From contig NZ_LQBP01000004.1 in assembly GCF_001507545.1 (NCBI RefSeq), positions 248,001 through 312,000 on the forward strand: a DNA stretch of 64,000 nucleotides, given 5' to 3'. A program made the position numbers and the translations under genes. Shown here one piece after another: positions 61,772 through 64,000 of this stretch; position 1 is the stretch's first letter; the number at the start of each line of letters is the position of its first letter. This DNA comes from Ruegeria profundi. GTDB lineage: Bacteria > Pseudomonadota > Alphaproteobacteria > Rhodobacterales > Rhodobacteraceae. The notes beneath the pieces are model-generated. The model made no database searches. It saw only the letters and a program-made list of their open reading frames with translations, and had not been told where the DNA came from.

Positions 61772-62761
61772 ATGAAAGATATGTCAGATAATGGCCTGCT
61801 GATTGTTAGCGAAGACCTTTGTCAGCAGTTGGTTGGCCGCAAAGAGGCGTTCGACGCGGTGCAAGACGTATTCGCCGCTATGGCGCGCGGTGACGCGTAC
61901 AACTTCCCTGTCATCCGCGAGGCGATCGGTTATGCCGATGCGCTCTATGGTTTCAAGTCCGGGTTTGACCGCGCGGGTCAGGTGCTGGGCGTCAAATCCG
62001 GAGGATACTGGCCGGGAAACACCGAGAAAGGGTTGACCAACCACCAGTCCACCGTCTTTCTGTTCGATCCCGACACTGGGCGGCTGTCAGCGCTGGTTGG
62101 GGGCAACTACCTGACTGCTGTCCGCACTGCGGCGTCTGCGGCCGTGTCCATCGCCCATTTGGCCCGCAGAGACTCCAAAGTGCTGGGGATGGTCGGCGCG
62201 GGCCATCAATCCACGTTCCAGCTTCGGGCCGCCGCCGAGCATCGTGACTTTGAAAAGGTTGTCGCCTGGAACCCCCACCCCGAAATGCTGCCGCGTCTGG
62301 AAGGCGTCGCGCATGAGGTCGGACTGGAGTTTCAGGCCGTCACCCAAGAAGAGCTTGGCGCGCAGGCAGATGTCATCATTACGATCACCTCGGCTTTTGA
62401 ACCCTTGTTGATGAAGGACTGGATCAAACCCGGCACCCATCTGGCATGTATGGGCACCGATACGAAGGGCAAGCAAGAGGTCGATGCCATGCTGGTGGCC
62501 CATGCCACCGTATTCACCGATGAGGTAGCGCAATCGATTACCATCGGAGAGACGCAGCACGCTGTCGCCGACGGTCAGCTGACCAAAGACCAGATTACCC
62601 CGATCGGAGCCGTTATCAACGGCGACCACCCGGGGCGTGGGTCAGACGAAGAGATCACCCTCTTCGACGGCACCGGAGTCGGACTGCAAGACCTCGCCGT
62701 CGCATCAGTTGCCGCAAAACTCGCGGACAAAGCCGGGTTGGCAGGCCGGGCAACTCTGTAA
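61772..62761 (+). CDS. bhcD: Iminosuccinate reductase (BhcD)
   Basis: A 329-residue ornithine-cyclodeaminase/mu-crystallin-fold enzyme. GFKSGFDRAGQVLGVKSGGYWP (read in two parts, about 57-78) forms the substrate region, LTAVRTAASAAVSI follows, and the nucleotide motif is LGMVGAGHQSTFQL (about 137). It reduces iminosuccinate to aspartate with NAD(P)H, regenerating the amino donor of BhcA. GGGAAGGA lies upstream. It is the last gene of the bhc operon and is followed by a terminator. Confidence 0.93.
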   Translation: MKDMSDNGLLIVSEDLCQQLVGRKEAFDAVQDVFAAMARGDAYNFPVIREAIGYADALYGFKSGFDRAGQVLGVKSGGYWPGNTEKGLTNHQSTVFLFDPDTGRLSALVGGNYLTAVRTAASAAVSIAHLARRDSKVLGMVGAGHQSTFQLRAAAEHRDFEKVVAWNPHPEMLPRLEGVAHEVGLEFQAVTQEELGAQADVIITITSAFEPLLMKDWIKPGTHLACMGTDTKGKQEVDAMLVAHATVFTDEVAQSITIGETQHAVADGQLTKDQITPIGAVINGDHPGRGSDEEITLFDGTGVGLQDLAVASVAAKLADKAGLAGRATL

Positions 62762-62775
62762 AGCGAATCCCGAAA

Positions 62776-62810
62776 CAAAAAAGCGCGCCTTAATCGGGCG
62801 CGCTTGCTTT
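62776..62810. terminator. Bidirectional terminator between bhcD and suhB-like gene
   Basis: AAGCGCGCC, a short loop and GGGCGCGCTT form a strong stem. Leftward it runs into T6, serving the convergent phosphatase gene; rightward it is followed by GCTTT and can stop the bhc message. Confidence 0.85.
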
Positions 62811-62827
62811 ACGGGAATAAGCGATGG

Positions 62828-63613
62828 TCAGCCGCGGATTACTTTGGCGAATTGGTCAAAGATCGGCTCGTTCGAACAGATCACCTCACCATCATCAATC
62901 ACGCTTCCTTCCGGATTTAAGGCCTGAACAAGGCCACCGGCTTCCTTCACGATGATGATCCCGGCGGCCAAATCCCATGCGTTCAGGCGACGCTCCCAAA
63001 AGCCTTCATAGCGGCCCGCAGCCACGTAGGCCATGTCCAGCGCCGCAGCGCCCCAGCGGCGTACACCGGCACAAACCGGCATCAAACGTGCAAGGTCCTG
63101 AAGAGTGGCAGGCAGGTCCGAACGGCCACCAAAAGGCAGACCGGTCGAGAAAATGGACTCGATCATGCGGTGACGGCCCGAGACGCGAATGCGGGTGTCA
63201 TTCATCCACGCGCCCTCGCCTTTTTCGGCAAAGAACATCTCATCCTTGGCGGCGTCATAGATCACGCCAGCCACGATCTTACCCTTGTGCTCCAATGCGA
63301 TAGAGATCGCCCAATGCGGAAGGCCGTGCAGGAAGTTCGTCGTGCCATCCAACGGATCAACGATCCAGCGGCGGGTTGGGTCCTCGCCATCGATTTCGCC
63401 GCCCTCTTCGGCCAGCCAGCCGTAAGTCGGGCGCGCACCAAGCAATTCCTCTTTCAGGATCGCCTCGGCGGCAATATCGGCCTTTGAAACAAAGTCACCC
63501 GCACCTTTCATCGACACCTGAAGGTTCTCGACTTCACGAAAATCCTTGACCAAAGAACGCCCCGCCTTGCGCGCGGCTTTGATCATGATGTTGAGGTTTG
63601 CACTGCCAACCAT
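62828..63613 (-). CDS. suhB: Inositol-1-monophosphatase family protein (SuhB-like)
   Basis: A 261-residue magnesium-dependent phosphatase. Metal-site motifs are WLAEEGGEIDGE (about residue 65), WIVDPLDGTTNFLHGLPHWA (about 83-102) and LNAWDLAAGIIIVKEAGG (about 212-229), matching SuhB more closely than HisN. It hydrolyses inositol phosphates; in some bacteria SuhB also joins the rRNA antitermination complex. It is convergent with bhcD. Confidence 0.9.
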   Translation of the reverse strand: MVGSANLNIMIKAARKAGRSLVKDFREVENLQVSMKGAGDFVSKADIAAEAILKEELLGARPTYGWLAEEGGEIDGEDPTRRWIVDPLDGTTNFLHGLPHWAISIALEHKGKIVAGVIYDAAKDEMFFAEKGEGAWMNDTRIRVSGRHRMIESIFSTGLPFGGRSDLPATLQDLARLMPVCAGVRRWGAAALDMAYVAAGRYEGFWERRLNAWDLAAGIIIVKEAGGLVQALNPEGSVIDDGEVICSNEPIFDQFAKVIRG

Positions 63614-63709
63614 TGTCCAAAGGCTCCTGTCCGGTCAAACCGCGCGTATACTGGGGCAATGCGACCTTGCCAAGAGGAATGATGCGCATAGCTGACCGGC
63701 GTTTGGCGC

Positions 63710-64000
63710 CTACTGCGCTTGCAGCTTGCGCGCCTCGCTACCGGCCAATTCGATCAGCTCTTGCACGTAGGGTTTTTCAAGGTCTTCAGTACGCACTGCT
63801 GCGTACAGCCTGCGGGTGATTCCGTTCTTGGTCAGCGGTCGCGTGACATAGTCGGAATTGTACTTGACCTCACGCACTACCCAATCAGGCAAGACTGATA
63901 CACCACGGTTTGACGCGACCAGCAACAGGATCACCGCAGTCAGTTCGACTTGACGGATCGCTGCAGGCTCAACCCGAGCGGGGATCAGCAACTGGCTGAA
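63710..64000 (-). CDS. LysR-family regulator, C-terminal part (MetR-like; cut by window edge)
   Basis: The last 96 residues of a LysR-type effector domain; the HTH lies beyond the right edge. ILLLVASNRGVSVLPDWVV and RPLTKNGITRRLYAAVR resemble the end of MetR, the homocysteine-responsive regulator of methionine synthesis genes. Without the N-terminus this remains tentative. Confidence 0.65.
   Translation of the reverse strand, partial: FSQLLIPARVEPAAIRQVELTAVILLLVASNRGVSVLPDWVVREVKYNSDYVTRPLTKNGITRRLYAAVRTEDLEKPYVQELIELAGSEARKLQAQ

Overview
The window is about 64 kb of gene-dense, roughly 60% GC chromosomal DNA from an alphaproteobacterium. It is most likely a marine Rhodobacteraceae (Roseobacter-group, Ruegeria-like) organism. 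This is inferred from protein character and from marker combinations: a complete beta-hydroxyaspartate cycle cluster bhcR-bhcABCD, DUF2927, DUF995, DUF4202 and DUF1127 proteins, a CCA-encoding tRNA-Gly, and many ABC importers for organic nutrients. No transposase, integrase, phage gene or CRISPR array was seen. The window looks like ordinary core and metabolic chromosome cut at both ends inside genes (guanine deaminase on the left, a MetR-like LysR regulator on the right).

Layout. 0-3.7 kb: purine deaminases (guanine deaminase end, 8-oxoguanine deaminase), HisN-type phosphatase, XRE regulator. 4-9 kb: quinone oxidoreductase, LysR regulator, DUF1127, Bax-inhibitor-1-like membrane protein, lipoprotein, L33, DUF533/TerB-like protein. 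9.3-11.2 kb: DUF1326-DUF2182-GYD module. 11.2-14.9 kb: RNase P RNA, AmpD-type amidase, excalibur lipoprotein, gatC-gatA. 15-18.7 kb: a 52-residue exported peptide behind a large inverted repeat, DUF4202, ceramidase-like protein, UPF0173 hydrolase, tadA, rluB-type pseudouridine synthase. 18.7-24.3 kb: a probable operon of a 29-residue membrane peptide, XpaC, TelA, a DUF2927 lipoprotein, an SPFH-GYF protein and a zinc-ribbon membrane protein. 24.3-28.6 kb: nitroreductase, dtd, glycerate 2-kinase, CocE/NonD hydrolase. 28.7-37.6 kb: peptide-type ABC importer with a fused double ATPase, a phosphodiesterase-like protein, an esterase and an acyl-CoA synthetase. 37.7-39.8 kb: ABC exporter and tRNA-Gly(UCC).

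39.9-49.9 kb is an amino-sugar catabolic region. A leftward arm carries a BadF-type kinase, a GntR regulator, a SIS-type deaminase/isomerase and NagA. A rightward arm carries MurQ, an ABC sugar importer and a Gfo/Idh/MocA dehydrogenase. Between the arms lie two mirror-image operator-like repeats. Together they would import N-acetylated amino sugars (GlcNAc/MurNAc), phosphorylate them, remove the lactyl and acetyl groups and feed the product into glycolysis.

50-57.4 kb holds a Tat-exported PhoX-type phosphatase, a TPR protein, PutR/PutA for proline oxidation and a rhomboid protease. 57.4-62.8 kb is the bhc cluster, which converts glyoxylate plus glycine to oxaloacetate. It is followed by a SuhB-like phosphatase and the partial LysR regulator.

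The least explained items are the TelA/SPFH/zinc-ribbon operon, which resembles a phage-shock-like envelope system with TelA in place of PspA, the cysteine-rich DUF1326-DUF2182 pair, and the inverted repeat with its small exported peptide. All functions are inferred from reading the sequence; no database search was run.
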